Shown: positions 47,866-56,778 of the stretch, piece after piece
How the letters are laid out: each line of letters begins with the position of its first letter
Position numbering within the stretch: position 1 is the stretch's first letter
From: Rhodocyclaceae bacterium
Lineage (GTDB): Bacteria; Pseudomonadota; Gammaproteobacteria; Burkholderiales; Ga0077523
Assembly: GCA_020248405.1 (NCBI GenBank)
Contig: JADCHQ010000006.1
Location: 1-64,000, forward strand
DNA: 64,000 nucleotides
Direction of reading: 5' to 3'
Notes under the pieces: generated by a model
Told to the model about the DNA's origin: nothing
Database searches by the model: none
What the model saw: only the letters and a program-made list of their open reading frames with translations
Made by a program: the position numbers and the translations under genes

Positions 47866-48599
47866 GGCAGCGCGTCGAGCAGCACCGGCACGGCGGCACT
47901 GCGCAGACTGTCGGGATAATCGCGCTGGAAATCGCGCAGCAGCTCGCGCGCCCGAGCCCCGTGGACCTTGCGCTCCGGCAGCCCGGCGCGCGCGGCGCGC
48001 ACCCGCAGGATGGCGGTGATGAAGCGGCCCTCCTCCAGATTGGCATCGCGCGGGAACTCGCGCGCGTAGCGCTCGCCCGCCTCGATCAGCGGCAGCAGCC
48101 CCGCCGTGTCGGGGGCGAGGGGCTTGAGGGGATCGTCACGAAAGCCATCGTAGAAGCTGCCCGACAGCCAGCCGAACAGCGCCTCGCCCGCCCGGCGGCC
48201 CCGCGGGTCCAGGTCGAGTCCGGTCCGGTACCACTGCACCGGCGCGCCGTAGCGACCCAGACGCTCGGCCCAGCCCAGGGGGCTGCCAGCCTCCTTGAGC
48301 CGCTCGATGAGCAGATGGGACGGCAGGCCCTGCACCCGCCCGTGGGTGGCGATGTCGCGGTTCAGCAGGTCGCGGATCTCGTCCAGCATGCGGGCGAGGC
48401 TCACAGAGGCATCGGCCCGGGCAGCCGGCGGTTCCTTCGCGGCGGCCACCGCCACCCAGGCCCGGGCCTGGGCCACGTAGCGATCGGCCGCCTCGGCCGT
48501 GATCAGATCGTGGGCCCGCACAACCCCGCTGCACAAGGCCAGGCAGGCCGCCGGCAGTGCCCCCAACACCGCACGCAGCCACGGGATGGACACATCCAT
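47862..48599 (-). CDS. Unknown exported protein
   Basis: 245 residues, family not recognised. Signal peptide about 1-29 (LRAVLGALPAACLALCSGVVRA). The remainder is helical, with SSLAR-like helical repeats reminiscent of tetratricopeptide folds (GERYAREFPRDANLEEGRF, ELLRDFQRDYPDSLRS near the end). AGGG precedes the ATG. It lies 5 bases after the TAXI-like gene and overlaps the transporter start, so the three are one unit. Confidence 0.75.
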   Translation of the reverse strand: MDVSIPWLRAVLGALPAACLALCSGVVRAHDLITAEAADRYVAQARAWVAVAAAKEPPAARADASVSLARMLDEIRDLLNRDIATHGRVQGLPSHLLIERLKEAGSPLGWAERLGRYGAPVQWYRTGLDLDPRGRRAGEALFGWLSGSFYDGFRDDPLKPLAPDTAGLLPLIEAGERYAREFPRDANLEEGRFITAILRVRAARAGLPERKVHGARARELLRDFQRDYPDSLRSAAVPVLLDALP

Positions 48600-48604
48600 G
48601 ATCC

Positions 48605-49162
48605 CTAGCGGCCTGGCGGCGGTTCGAGCGGCAGGCCCTGGGCGAAGGCGGCTGCGCCGTCATGGGGCGGGATGCCGCCCGGCGGCGTATCGCGGGGCAC
48701 GGACAGCCGCAAGGAGGCGCCGTTCAGCACCAGCGCCTCGGCCAGCAGGTAGCCGTGCTGCTGGAGGAATTCCTCGCGGCAGATCATCTGGTGGGTGTCG
48801 CTCTGCACCAGCACCCGAAGCGGGATGGCGCCGTAGTCGCGGAAGCGGTCGGCGCCGTGGAACATGTCCAGGGCATGGGCCTTGGTGGTGATGGCCACCT
48901 CCGCCTGCCCGGTGGACATGAGGCTGGCGATGCGCTCCACGCGGGGCCCCCGGCCCACGGTGGCCTTGCTGTCGGGCAGGGCGGCGCGGACGATAGCGGC
49001 ACAGGCCTCGCCCAGTTCGTCGCCGGCAGGGTCGTCCCGGGTGGTGATGATCACCAGATGCGTCTGGCGGAAGATGGCCCACTGCCGGTATGGCGAGTGG
49101 GCGGTGAGCAGCGCCCATGCCGGCACGGCGCCGGCGAGGCCCAGGAACTGGCGGCGGTTCAT
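48605..49162 (-). CDS. Exported TAXI/ABC-type substrate-binding-like protein
   Basis: 185 residues. Start MNRRQFLGLAGAVPAWALL is a Tat-like signal. LVIITTRDDPAGDELGEACAAIVRAALP and GRGPRVERIASLMSTGQAEVAITTKAHALDMFHG resemble the periplasmic binding fold of TAXI or phosphonate-type receptors, but the protein is shorter than those. No transporter permease is adjacent. The ATG lies only 18 bases after the T tract of the preceding terminator. Confidence 0.7.
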   Translation of the reverse strand: MNRRQFLGLAGAVPAWALLTAHSPYRQWAIFRQTHLVIITTRDDPAGDELGEACAAIVRAALPDSKATVGRGPRVERIASLMSTGQAEVAITTKAHALDMFHGADRFRDYGAIPLRVLVQSDTHQMICREEFLQQHGYLLAEALVLNGASLRLSVPRDTPPGGIPPHDGAAAFAQGLPLEPPPGR

Positions 49163-49180
49163 GGTGTTGTTGCAGCCCCA

Positions 49181-49213
49181 AAAAAACGCGAGGGCGGGTC
49201 GCCCCGCCCTCGC
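49181..49213 (-). terminator. Strong rho-independent terminator after the amidase gene
   Basis: On the minus strand GCGAGGGCGGG pairs with CCCGCCCTCGC (11-bp stem, 4-base loop, 49188-49213), followed by GTTTTTT. It lies 24 bases after the amidase stop and directly upstream of the next gene. Confidence 0.9.
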
Positions 49214-49237
49214 CGTTGACTCAAACGGGTACGCGGC

Positions 49238-50491
49238 TTACTTGCCGATGTGCTCGAGCGGGCAGATGGTGGACACGGCGTAGTTAGGCACGTCCACCAC
49301 GTTGCCGATGCGCAGGTCGCAGGCCACGCTGGTGTAGACGTAGGCTTGCACGGGGCTCCACTTGTAGGTGGCGGCCAGCCAGTCAACCATGTCGTTGAGC
49401 GACGCGCGCGCGGCCACCGTAAGGTCCTCGGAGAGGTTGGTGAGCGGGCCGATCTTGTCGCCGCCGAGGTACTTGTGCTGCGGCGGCACTTCACCCGCCT
49501 TCTTGAGCGGGTAGGCCACGGTGGCGTGGAACACGTCGGGCTCGAGCTTCTTGAGCTGCGAACCGCCCTCGAAGTGCGGACCGGACTTGATCATGGAGGC
49601 CATGCCCTTGCGGATCTCGGTGCGCACGGTCACCTTGGCGCCCATCTCGATGGCCGTTCCGGCCACCTCGCCGTCGCCTTGGGCGTAGTGCACGTCACCG
49701 ATGAACAGACCGCAGCCATCGATGTAGCAGGGCAACAGCAGAGTGGTACCCACCACCATCTGCTTGATGTCCATGTTGCCGCCGTTCTCGCGCGGCGGGA
49801 TGGTGCGCAGGCACTTGTCCTTGTGGCTGCCGTTCGGGCCGCACACCGCGGCGGGCAGGGCGCCTACGGGCTGCGGTCCGAGGGCCACGCCGCCGGCGGC
49901 GGCAAGCTGCGCCTCGCGGGCCACCCAGGCATCGGCCTCCAGCGCGCCGGGAAGCACGCCCACCGTGCCCATGAAACCGTTGAACGGAATGCGCACGCCG
50001 GGCAGCTGGTCGGACACGGCCTCCAGGCGGTTCAGCTTCCAGTTGGCCACGAAGGGCTCAGTGAAGCGGTCGCGCAGGAAGCCGAAGCCCGGCACCACCG
50101 TCGTGTAGCCGTACTCGTCAGGATCGATATCGATGAGGGTCACGGCCAGCACATCGCCGCGCTTGGCGCCCTCGATGTGCACGGGCCCGGTAAGCGGGTG
50201 CACGAGGTTGAGATCGATGGCCGCCAGGTCTTTGGGCTGGGAGGATACGTTCAGGTCGGAGTCGAGCGCGTCGCGCGTCTCGAAGGTGATGAGCTGTCCC
50301 GTCTTGGCCCTGGCCACTGGCTTGATGGCCGGGTGGTAGCGGTTGAAGCAGTTGGAATCGTCCACGCAATGGGCGCCCTTCTTGGGTACGAGCACGCGGG
50401 ACTGGGTCTTCACGTCGGTGGTATCTGCCTGGACGCCGGTGACGGCCAGGAGAGCCAGCGGCAGAGCCGCCAGGGAGGCGAGACGCTTCAT
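49238..50491 (-). CDS. Acetamidase/formamidase-family protein with signal peptide
   Basis: 417 residues from the ATG at 50491 (CGGAG 9 bases before it). Sec signal peptide about 1-22, unusual since FmdA/AmdA proteins are mostly cytosolic. Family motifs: HPLTGPVHIEGAKRGDVLAVTLIDI (near 98-122), GGNMDIKQMVVGTTLLLPC (near 238-256) and GLFIGDVHYAQGDGEVAGTAIE (near 262-283), the last with metal-site residues. Six or more cysteines fit an oxidising periplasm. Hydrolyses a small amide to acid and ammonia; substrate unknown. Confidence 0.92.
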   Translation of the reverse strand: MKRLASLAALPLALLAVTGVQADTTDVKTQSRVLVPKKGAHCVDDSNCFNRYHPAIKPVARAKTGQLITFETRDALDSDLNVSSQPKDLAAIDLNLVHPLTGPVHIEGAKRGDVLAVTLIDIDPDEYGYTTVVPGFGFLRDRFTEPFVANWKLNRLEAVSDQLPGVRIPFNGFMGTVGVLPGALEADAWVAREAQLAAAGGVALGPQPVGALPAAVCGPNGSHKDKCLRTIPPRENGGNMDIKQMVVGTTLLLPCYIDGCGLFIGDVHYAQGDGEVAGTAIEMGAKVTVRTEIRKGMASMIKSGPHFEGGSQLKKLEPDVFHATVAYPLKKAGEVPPQHKYLGGDKIGPLTNLSEDLTVAARASLNDMVDWLAATYKWSPVQAYVYTSVACDLRIGNVVDVPNYAVSTICPLEHIGK

Positions 50492-50678
50492 ACGTTTTTC
50501 TCCGATGTTATTACGGACAGCACATAGCGAAAGTCACGAATGACACGCCGCACCCACCCCAGGCGCGGGAGGCAAACACTATGGGGATCGGGTTGCACCC
50601 TGTCAATCAACGCACCGTGCCGGTGCCGCCGGCGCGCCCCCTGCACACGGGCGGTGAACCGCCCCCCGGCAGGCGGGA

Positions 50679-51776
50679 TCAGAGCGCCACGCGCTCCACC
50701 AGCCACCAAACGCCCAGGGCGCCCACGGCGGCGGAGATGGACAGCGCCACCCGGGGATCGGGCAAGGACTGCACGCCATGCCGACGCTGCCACCGGTCCA
50801 CCCCCAGGAGCAACGCAAGCACAGCGGAAACGATGGCGAGCTGGCCGATCTCCACGCCCACGTTGAAGGCCGCCAGGGCCGGCACCAGGGCTTCCTCGGG
50901 CAAGCCGTAGTCCCGCAGCACACCTGCGAACCCGAAGCCGTGCACCAGCCCGAAGACGAAGGTGAGCATCCAGCGCCGCCGCAAATCGCGCACGAACCAG
51001 TTTTCCACGGCCACGTACACGATGCTCGCGGCGATCAGCGGCTCCACCAGGCTGGCTGGCGGGGAGAACACGTTCAACGCCGCCAGGGACAGGGTGATGG
51101 AATGGGCGATGGTGAAGGCCGTGATCACCTTGGCCAGCGGCCAGAAGCGGCGCCCCCACACCACGGTGGCCACCAGGAAGGCGATGTGATCGAAGCCGAT
51201 GGCGATGTGTTCGATGCCCGCCAGCACGTAGCGGCCCGCCACCCGCCAGGGCGACTGCGGCACGGCCAGCAGTTGAAGCGTCTCGCTGCCCGCCGACAGC
51301 AACCCGAAGCGCTTCGCATCACCGTCCACCGTGATCATGTGCCGGGCGCGCGGGTCGATTTCCAGGAACAGCGTGGCCTGGTAGCGCAACCCCTGGGCGC
51401 CCGCCGGGCAGCGCCAGGCCATCTCGGCGCGCACGTGGTCACCGGAGGCGGACGGGGGCTCCACGGCGGCCTCGCAGGGGGTTTCGCCAGCCACCAGTTG
51501 CACCCGCTCGCGCAGGTAGCCCTGCACCGCCGGCGCGGCCATCTCCAGCGACCGAGGCGACACCTGCCCCGCCGCATCCAGCAGCGACAGGATCAGGGCC
51601 ACTTCCAGATCGCGGCCGTTGAGTTCCAGGCGGCCGCGGACCTGCTGCCCGTCAAGGGTCAGCCGCGCCGCCGAAAGCTGGGTGGTGTGGCCCAGGGCCG
51701 CGCCGCTCCAGGGCAACAGCATCGCCGCCAGCAACACGGCCCATGCGGCCCCGAACGGCCGGGTCAAGGCTGCCAT
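50679..51776 (-). CDS. HupE/UreJ-like membrane protein with N-terminal exported domain
   Basis: 365 residues. Signal peptide about 1-29, a periplasmic domain to about 185, then seven helices. The membrane part matches the HupE/UreJ_2 family: HIAIGFDHIAFLVATVVWGRRF, TAFTIAHSITLSLAAL, and FVFGLVHGFGFAG with conserved histidines. Related proteins move nickel or cobalt; the role here is inferred only at family level. It follows the YbaY-like lipoprotein by 13 bases. Confidence 0.9.
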   Translation of the reverse strand: MAALTRPFGAAWAVLLAAMLLPWSGAALGHTTQLSAARLTLDGQQVRGRLELNGRDLEVALILSLLDAAGQVSPRSLEMAAPAVQGYLRERVQLVAGETPCEAAVEPPSASGDHVRAEMAWRCPAGAQGLRYQATLFLEIDPRARHMITVDGDAKRFGLLSAGSETLQLLAVPQSPWRVAGRYVLAGIEHIAIGFDHIAFLVATVVWGRRFWPLAKVITAFTIAHSITLSLAALNVFSPPASLVEPLIAASIVYVAVENWFVRDLRRRWMLTFVFGLVHGFGFAGVLRDYGLPEEALVPALAAFNVGVEIGQLAIVSAVLALLLGVDRWQRRHGVQSLPDPRVALSISAAVGALGVWWLVERVAL

Positions 51777-51789
51777 GGGCCAGGGGGCA

Positions 51790-52200
51790 TCACATCGCTT
51801 CCAGCGCCACTTCGCAGTCCGCGAGGCAGCCGGCGGTGATCACCGGAAAGCGCGTGGCGTTGGTATAGCGGATGCGGTCGCCCTGGATGATCTTCACCAG
51901 CAGCACCAGACGGTGCCCAGGCACCACCCGGGCGGGGTCGTAGCGCAGCGTGAAGGGCATCGGCGGGACGAGGGGCGCGCGCAATTCGGTCTCGGCGAGG
52001 TAATCCACGGGCGCCACGGTGCTGGAGAGATCTTGCAGCCACACCTTGAGCACCGCGTCCCCGGCCAGCGGGGCGGCAGCCCGCCACACCACGGTGCCCG
52101 ACAGGCGGGCACTCGCGGCGGGCGCCTCGGGTGCCGCGCGCGGCGCGGCGCAGGCACCCAGCACCGCGCATGCCACGAGCCCCGCCAGCCACCGCCCCAT
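51790..52200 (-). CDS. YbaY-family lipoprotein
   Basis: 136 residues from the ATG at 52200 (ATG at 52203 and GTG at 52212 are alternatives; AAGG lies 5 bases before the chosen one). Lipobox VLGAC near residue 17. LSGTVVWRAAAPLAGDAVLKVWLQDLS and PFTLRYDPARV fit the YbaY/secreted-chaperone lipoprotein fold. Overlaps or abuts the comB stop. Confidence 0.85.
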   Translation of the reverse strand: MGRWLAGLVACAVLGACAAPRAAPEAPAASARLSGTVVWRAAAPLAGDAVLKVWLQDLSSTVAPVDYLAETELRAPLVPPMPFTLRYDPARVVPGHRLVLLVKIIQGDRIRYTNATRFPVITAGCLADCEVALEAM

Positions 52201-52208
52201 CATGACCT

Positions 52209-52946
52209 TCACACGGGCCGGAGCCGGTCGTTTTCCAGACGCGGCACCAGCGCGATCTGCGAGCGGCGCGCGGCGAATTCCACCTCGTGGCGCAGGCCCC
52301 GCTCGAGCATCATGCGGCCCACCCGGCAGTCGAGAAATGCCTCAACGGGATCACGCGCGGCGTACAACTGGCGCGCGGCGAGCGCCGCGTCGGAGAGCTC
52401 GCCCGCCGCGCCCAGCCGCCGGGCGAACAGCTCGGCGAAGTAGCCCGCGCCCACCATGTCTTCCAGATTCACGTTTCCCGCCGACCCCGAGCAGACGATG
52501 AGCGCCGTTTCGCCGGGATGGTGGCGGCAGACGTGCTCCACCACCGCCTCGGCGTTGAGCATGGCCCCGGCGTACACGTGCGCCGCCCCCGCCGACTGGC
52601 GCAGCGCCACCGTGCCATTGGTGGTGGAGTACACCAGCATGCGGCCGCGCAGGCCGTGCTCCAGCAACGCCAGCGGCGTGGGCGGCGCGAACCCCTCGAG
52701 AGTGTTGGCGTTGAGCTCGCCCGCGGCCACGAAGGAGTCCTCGGGCAACTGCGCCGCCTGAGCCCGCGCGCCCCACTCGTCGAGGGTGGGAATCACCTCG
52801 GTGGCGCCGTGGTGCAGGGCGGTGACGATGGTGGAGGTGGCGAACAGGATGTCCAGCACCACCACCACCTTGCCCGACAGCCGCAGGCCATCCAGCTCCT
52901 CCTTGCGGAACAGCACGTGCACCTTGGGCCCGGTGCGCGCGCTCAC
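52209..52946 (-). CDS. comB: 2-phosphosulfolactate phosphatase family protein (ComB)
   Basis: 245 residues from a GTG at 52946 overlapping the upstream stop (GTGA). ComB removes phosphate from 2-phosphosulfolactate in coenzyme M synthesis, but many bacteria have it without ComA or ComC. Motifs: VVVLDILFATSTIVTALHHGA (near 27-47), GELNANTLEGFAPPTPLAL, TTNGTVAL and VCSGSAGNVNLEDMVGAGYFAE. In an operon of acyl-CoA genes, so the true substrate may differ. Confidence 0.9.
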   Translation of the reverse strand: MSARTGPKVHVLFRKEELDGLRLSGKVVVVLDILFATSTIVTALHHGATEVIPTLDEWGARAQAAQLPEDSFVAAGELNANTLEGFAPPTPLALLEHGLRGRMLVYSTTNGTVALRQSAGAAHVYAGAMLNAEAVVEHVCRHHPGETALIVCSGSAGNVNLEDMVGAGYFAELFARRLGAAGELSDAALAARQLYAARDPVEAFLDCRVGRMMLERGLRHEVEFAARRSQIALVPRLENDRLRPV

Positions 52947-53410
52947 GACGCCGCGCCCGGGTTGCGCACGCGGAACATGCCTGTACCCACCATGCTCATC
53001 ACCAGCTCGCCGTGCTGGTTGAACACCTCCCAGCGGCTGTCCACGATGCCCACCTCGGGCCGGGTGCGCGAGACTCGCCGCCCAGTGACGGTGCGCACGG
53101 CGCGGATTTCGTCGCCCGGACGCACGGGCTTGAGCCAGCGCACCTGATCCACCCCGGGCGAGCCGAGGCTGGCGGCGTCCAGCAGGTAGCTGTCGCACAT
53201 CATGCGCATCACCATGGCGCAGGTATGCCAGCCGCTGGCGATGAGGCCGCCGAAGAAGGACTCCCGGGCGGCCTGCTCGTCCACGTGAAAGGGCTGCGGG
53301 TCATAGGCCCGGGCGAAGGCGATCACCTCGTCGCGGTCCACCAGGCGGCGGCCCATCTCCACCGTGTCGCCCACGGCGAAATCCTCATAGAACAGGCTCG
53401 GTTCAGCCAC
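52943..53410 (-). CDS. MaoC-like dehydratase
   Basis: 155 residues from a GTG at 53410, 8 bases after the hydroxyacyl-CoA dehydrogenase stop; the frame is open further upstream across that gene. FARAYDPQPFHVDEQAARESFFGGLIASGWHT (near 33-64) has the hydratase Asp-x4-His and the hot-dog helix. Hydrates 2-enoyl-CoA in this beta-oxidation operon. Confidence 0.9.
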   Translation of the reverse strand: MAEPSLFYEDFAVGDTVEMGRRLVDRDEVIAFARAYDPQPFHVDEQAARESFFGGLIASGWHTCAMVMRMMCDSYLLDAASLGSPGVDQVRWLKPVRPGDEIRAVRTVTGRRVSRTRPEVGIVDSRWEVFNQHGELVMSMVGTGMFRVRNPGAAS

Positions 53411-53418
53411 AGCCGGGC

Positions 53419-54285
53419 TCAGGGCTTGGACGGGTAGCGATACCACCCGCGCCCAGCCTTCTTGCCGTCGTAGCCGGCCTGCACCATCTGCTTGAGAAGG
53501 GGCCGCGGGCGGAACCGCTCGCCATAGGCGCCGTGCATGATCTCCTGGGCCTGCAGGCAGAGATGATTGGTGACCGCGTCGGAAAGCTCGAAGGGGCCCA
53601 CAGGATGACCCAGCCCCAGCCGGCAGGCGAGATCCACCTCCTCGGGCGTGCACACGCCCTCTTCCACCAGACGCACCGCCTCGATCATGAATACGTGCAA
53701 CAGACGGTTCACGGCGAATCCCACCACGTCCTTGACGCGGATGGGCGCCTTGCCGATGTGGCGGCAGAACTCCGTCACCTGGCTCACCGTGGCCTCATCG
53801 GTATCGATGCCCGGGATCACTTCCACCAGCTTCATGCGCGACACCGGCGAAAAGTAGTGGGTGCCCAGGAAGCGCGGCCGGCGTGCCGGGCTCAGGTAGG
53901 CCGACAGCCCGGTGATGGATATAGTGGAGGTGTTGGAGCACACCATGGCGTCCGGCCGGCATACCTGGTCCAGGGAGCGGAACACCTGGGCCTTGACGGA
54001 CTCGTCCTCGAACACGGCCTCGGTGACCAGATCGCAGTCGGCGAAGGCGGCCAGTTCGGTGGTGGGGGTGATGCGGCCGAGCGCCTGCTCGCGATCGCCC
54101 TCCTTGTAGAAGCCGCGCTGCACGCCCTTGTCCATCACACGGCCAAGATTTTCAAGGGCGTGGCTCAGGCGCTCCTGCGCCGTGTCGGCCAGCAGCACCC
54201 GCCGCCCGGACAGGGCGCACACCAGCGCGATCTCCGAGCCCATCAGCCCCGCGCCCACCACACCCACCGTCTGAATGCTGGTCAT
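53419..54285 (-). CDS. 3-hydroxyacyl-CoA dehydrogenase
   Basis: 288 residues from the ATG at 54285. Rossmann fold start VGVVGAGLMGSEIALVCALSG (6-26), SNTSTISITGLS, and the catalytic histidine in GTHYFSPVSRMKLVEVIPG (near 142), then VKDVVGFAVNRLL. Fits the PaaH/Hbd type. Third step of beta-oxidation; lies 13 bases after the acyl-CoA dehydrogenase stop. Confidence 0.95.
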   Translation of the reverse strand: MTSIQTVGVVGAGLMGSEIALVCALSGRRVLLADTAQERLSHALENLGRVMDKGVQRGFYKEGDREQALGRITPTTELAAFADCDLVTEAVFEDESVKAQVFRSLDQVCRPDAMVCSNTSTISITGLSAYLSPARRPRFLGTHYFSPVSRMKLVEVIPGIDTDEATVSQVTEFCRHIGKAPIRVKDVVGFAVNRLLHVFMIEAVRLVEEGVCTPEEVDLACRLGLGHPVGPFELSDAVTNHLCLQAQEIMHGAYGERFRPRPLLKQMVQAGYDGKKAGRGWYRYPSKP

Positions 54286-54298
54286 CGCGCAGCCCGCC

Positions 54299-55486
54299 TC
54301 AAAGCTTCTTCCATTTGGACCGCGGCCGGGAAAAGTCGGGTAGGGGCGCGGCCGCCTCCGCCGCCACGAACCGGTCCAGGTGCCAGTCGGCATCGCCGAA
54401 CTGGGTGTCGATCGCCTGCAGGCGCTTCACGTAATGGCCCACATCCAGCTCCTCGGTCATGCCCATGCCGCCATGCAACTGGACGGCCTGCTGGCCCACG
54501 AAGCGGCCGGCGCGGCCGATCAGCTCCTTGGCGGCCGAGACCGCCTTGCGCCGCTGCGCCGCATCGGGACTTTCCACCCTGAGGGCCGCCAGCATGGCCA
54601 TGGAGCGCGCCTGCTCGGTGTGCACGAGCATGTCCACCATGCGGTGCTGGAGCGCCTGGAAGCGTCCGATGGGCACGCCGAACTGCTGGCGCGTCTTGAG
54701 GTATTCCGTCGTGCGCTCCATGAGCGCCTGCATGCAACCCACGGCCTCGGCGCACAGGGCGGCGATGGCCCGGTCCACCACCAGCTCCACCAGCGGCAGG
54801 CCCTGGTCCTGCACGCCGATAAGCGAATCGGAGCTCACCCGCACGTCGTGGAAACTGGCCTCCACGGCACGCGTGCCGTCGTACAGCGGGAACTCGCGGC
54901 CCTCCACGCCCTCCTCGCCCGGATTGACGAAGAACAGGCTGATGCCCTCGGCATCACCCGGCTGGCCGGCGGTGCGCGCGGAGACGATCAGCAGGTCGGC
55001 CACCGCGCCGTGCACCACCACCGCCTTGGATCCGCTGATGTGCCAGAAACCGCCTTCCAGGCGCGCCGTGGTGGCCACGCGGGACAGGTCGTAGCGCCCG
55101 CCCGGCTCGAGGAAGGCGCAGGCGAGCTTCATCTCGCCGGAGGCCATGAGCGGCAAGAGGTAATTGCGCTGGTCGTCCGTGCCGGCGGTGACGATGCAGC
55201 TCGTGCCCATCACCGCGCTGGCGACCCAGGGCTCCACCACCAGGTGGCGTCCAAAGGCCTCCATGACGATCATGGTCTCCACGCCGCCGCCGCCGAAACC
55301 GCCATGGGATTCGGGCACGTTCACGCCCAGCAGGCCGAGGCTCGCAAGGCCCTGCCAGGCCATGGGGCCGAAACCCTGGCGTGCGGCCACGATCTCCCGG
55401 CGCGTGTCGAAGTCGTAGTTCTTTTCCAGGAACTTGCGCACCGAATCCTGGAGCAGCAGCTGTTCCTGCGTGAAGTCGAAGTCCAT
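54299..55486 (-). CDS. Acyl-CoA dehydrogenase, small-subunit (PimD-like) type
   Basis: 395 residues. FAD acyl-CoA dehydrogenase fold with QLHGGMGMTEELDVGHYVKRL. The C-terminal region reads AIDTQFGDADWHL where most relatives have the YEGTNE glutamate, a feature of PimD-like partner subunits. It follows the PimC-like gene by 34 bases, suggesting a heteromeric enzyme. Confidence 0.92.
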   Translation of the reverse strand: MDFDFTQEQLLLQDSVRKFLEKNYDFDTRREIVAARQGFGPMAWQGLASLGLLGVNVPESHGGFGGGGVETMIVMEAFGRHLVVEPWVASAVMGTSCIVTAGTDDQRNYLLPLMASGEMKLACAFLEPGGRYDLSRVATTARLEGGFWHISGSKAVVVHGAVADLLIVSARTAGQPGDAEGISLFFVNPGEEGVEGREFPLYDGTRAVEASFHDVRVSSDSLIGVQDQGLPLVELVVDRAIAALCAEAVGCMQALMERTTEYLKTRQQFGVPIGRFQALQHRMVDMLVHTEQARSMAMLAALRVESPDAAQRRKAVSAAKELIGRAGRFVGQQAVQLHGGMGMTEELDVGHYVKRLQAIDTQFGDADWHLDRFVAAEAAAPLPDFSRPRSKWKKL

Positions 55487-55520
55487 GGGGACAATCCTCG
55501 TGGGATGAAGCGGCGCCGCT

Positions 55521-56717
55521 CTACAGGCCGAGGATCTGCTGCGCGACGATGTTGCGCTGGATCTCGTTGCTGCCGCCGTAGATGCTCACCTTGCGGTAGT
55601 TGAAATAGCGTGCCGCAAGCGGTGCGGCGTAGGCCGGGCCCACGTGCTCGCCCAACCAGTGGTCTCCCCAGGACAGCGGCAGGTGCGGGAGGGCGTAGGG
55701 GCCCACCGCCTCCATCATGAGTTCCGTGAGCGACTGCTGAATCTCGGTGCCCTTGATCTTGAGGATGGAAGCCTCCGCCCCGGGCGGCTTGCCCTCGCGC
55801 TCGGCGGCCAGCACGCGCAGGTTGGTGATCTCCAGGGCCATGAGCTCTATCTCCACCCGGGAGATCTTGTCGCGGAAGCGCGGGTTGTCGATGAGCCGAT
55901 GGCCGCCGTCGGTTTCGCTGGCGGCGATGTGCTTGAGCCAGGCCAGCTCGCGCTTGGAACGAGACACGCCGGCGATGCCGCTGCGCTCGTGGGACAGGAG
56001 GAACTTGGCATAGGTCCAGCCGCGGCCCTCCTCGCCCACCAGGTTCTCCACGGGCACCTCCACGTTCTCGAGCCAGACCTCGTTGACCTCGTGCTCGCCA
56101 TCCAGGGTGATGATGGGACGCACGCTCACGCCGGGCGAGCGCATGTCAATCAGCAGGAAAGAGATACCCTCCTGCTTCTTGCCCCCGGCGCCGGTGCGCA
56201 CCAGGCAGAACATCATGTCCGCATACTGGGCCAGCGTGGTCCAGGTCTTCTGCCCGTTCACCACGTAGGTGTCGCCGCGGCGCTCGGCGCGAGTCTTGAG
56301 CGAGGCCAGGTCGGAGCCCGAACCCGGCTCGGAATAGCCCTGGCACCACCAGTCCTCCGAGGACAGGATGCGCGGCAGGTACTTCGCCTGCTGGGCGGGC
56401 GAGCCGAAGGCAATGATCACCGGGCCCACCATGTAGACGCCGAAGGCGATGATGGGCGGCGCCCCGGCCGCGGCGCACTCCTCGTCGAAGATGTGGCGCT
56501 GCACGGCGTTCCAGCCCGGCCCCCCGAAAGCCCTGGGCCAGGAGGGCGCCGACCAGCCGCGCCCGTGCAGGATGCGCTGCCAGACGAGATAGTCGTCCTT
56601 GGACAGCCGCTTGTGCTCGATCACCTTGAGGGAGAGCTCGCGGGGCAGGTGGCTGCGCACGAAGCCGCGCACCTCGTCGCGGAAGGCCAACTCTTCGGGG
56701 GTGAAGTCGAGATTCAT
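55521..56717 (-). CDS. Acyl-CoA dehydrogenase, large-subunit (PimC-like) type
   Basis: 398 residues from the ATG at 56717. Motifs WWCQGYSEPGSGSDLASLKTRAE (near 123-145), GQKTWTTLAQYADMMFCLVRT, and the end ISIYGGSNEIQRNIVAQ-like sequence (here KVSIYGGSNEIQRNIVAQQ), with the usual glutamate position shifted. Partner of the following PimD-like gene in oxidising medium or dicarboxylic acyl-CoA. Confidence 0.93.
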   Translation of the reverse strand: MNLDFTPEELAFRDEVRGFVRSHLPRELSLKVIEHKRLSKDDYLVWQRILHGRGWSAPSWPRAFGGPGWNAVQRHIFDEECAAAGAPPIIAFGVYMVGPVIIAFGSPAQQAKYLPRILSSEDWWCQGYSEPGSGSDLASLKTRAERRGDTYVVNGQKTWTTLAQYADMMFCLVRTGAGGKKQEGISFLLIDMRSPGVSVRPIITLDGEHEVNEVWLENVEVPVENLVGEEGRGWTYAKFLLSHERSGIAGVSRSKRELAWLKHIAASETDGGHRLIDNPRFRDKISRVEIELMALEITNLRVLAAEREGKPPGAEASILKIKGTEIQQSLTELMMEAVGPYALPHLPLSWGDHWLGEHVGPAYAAPLAARYFNYRKVSIYGGSNEIQRNIVAQQILGL

Positions 56718-56778
56718 GGAAGCTCCGTGAAGGCCGGGCTGGCGCGCGTGCGCGCCGGGGGAAACGAGGCGGCGACGG

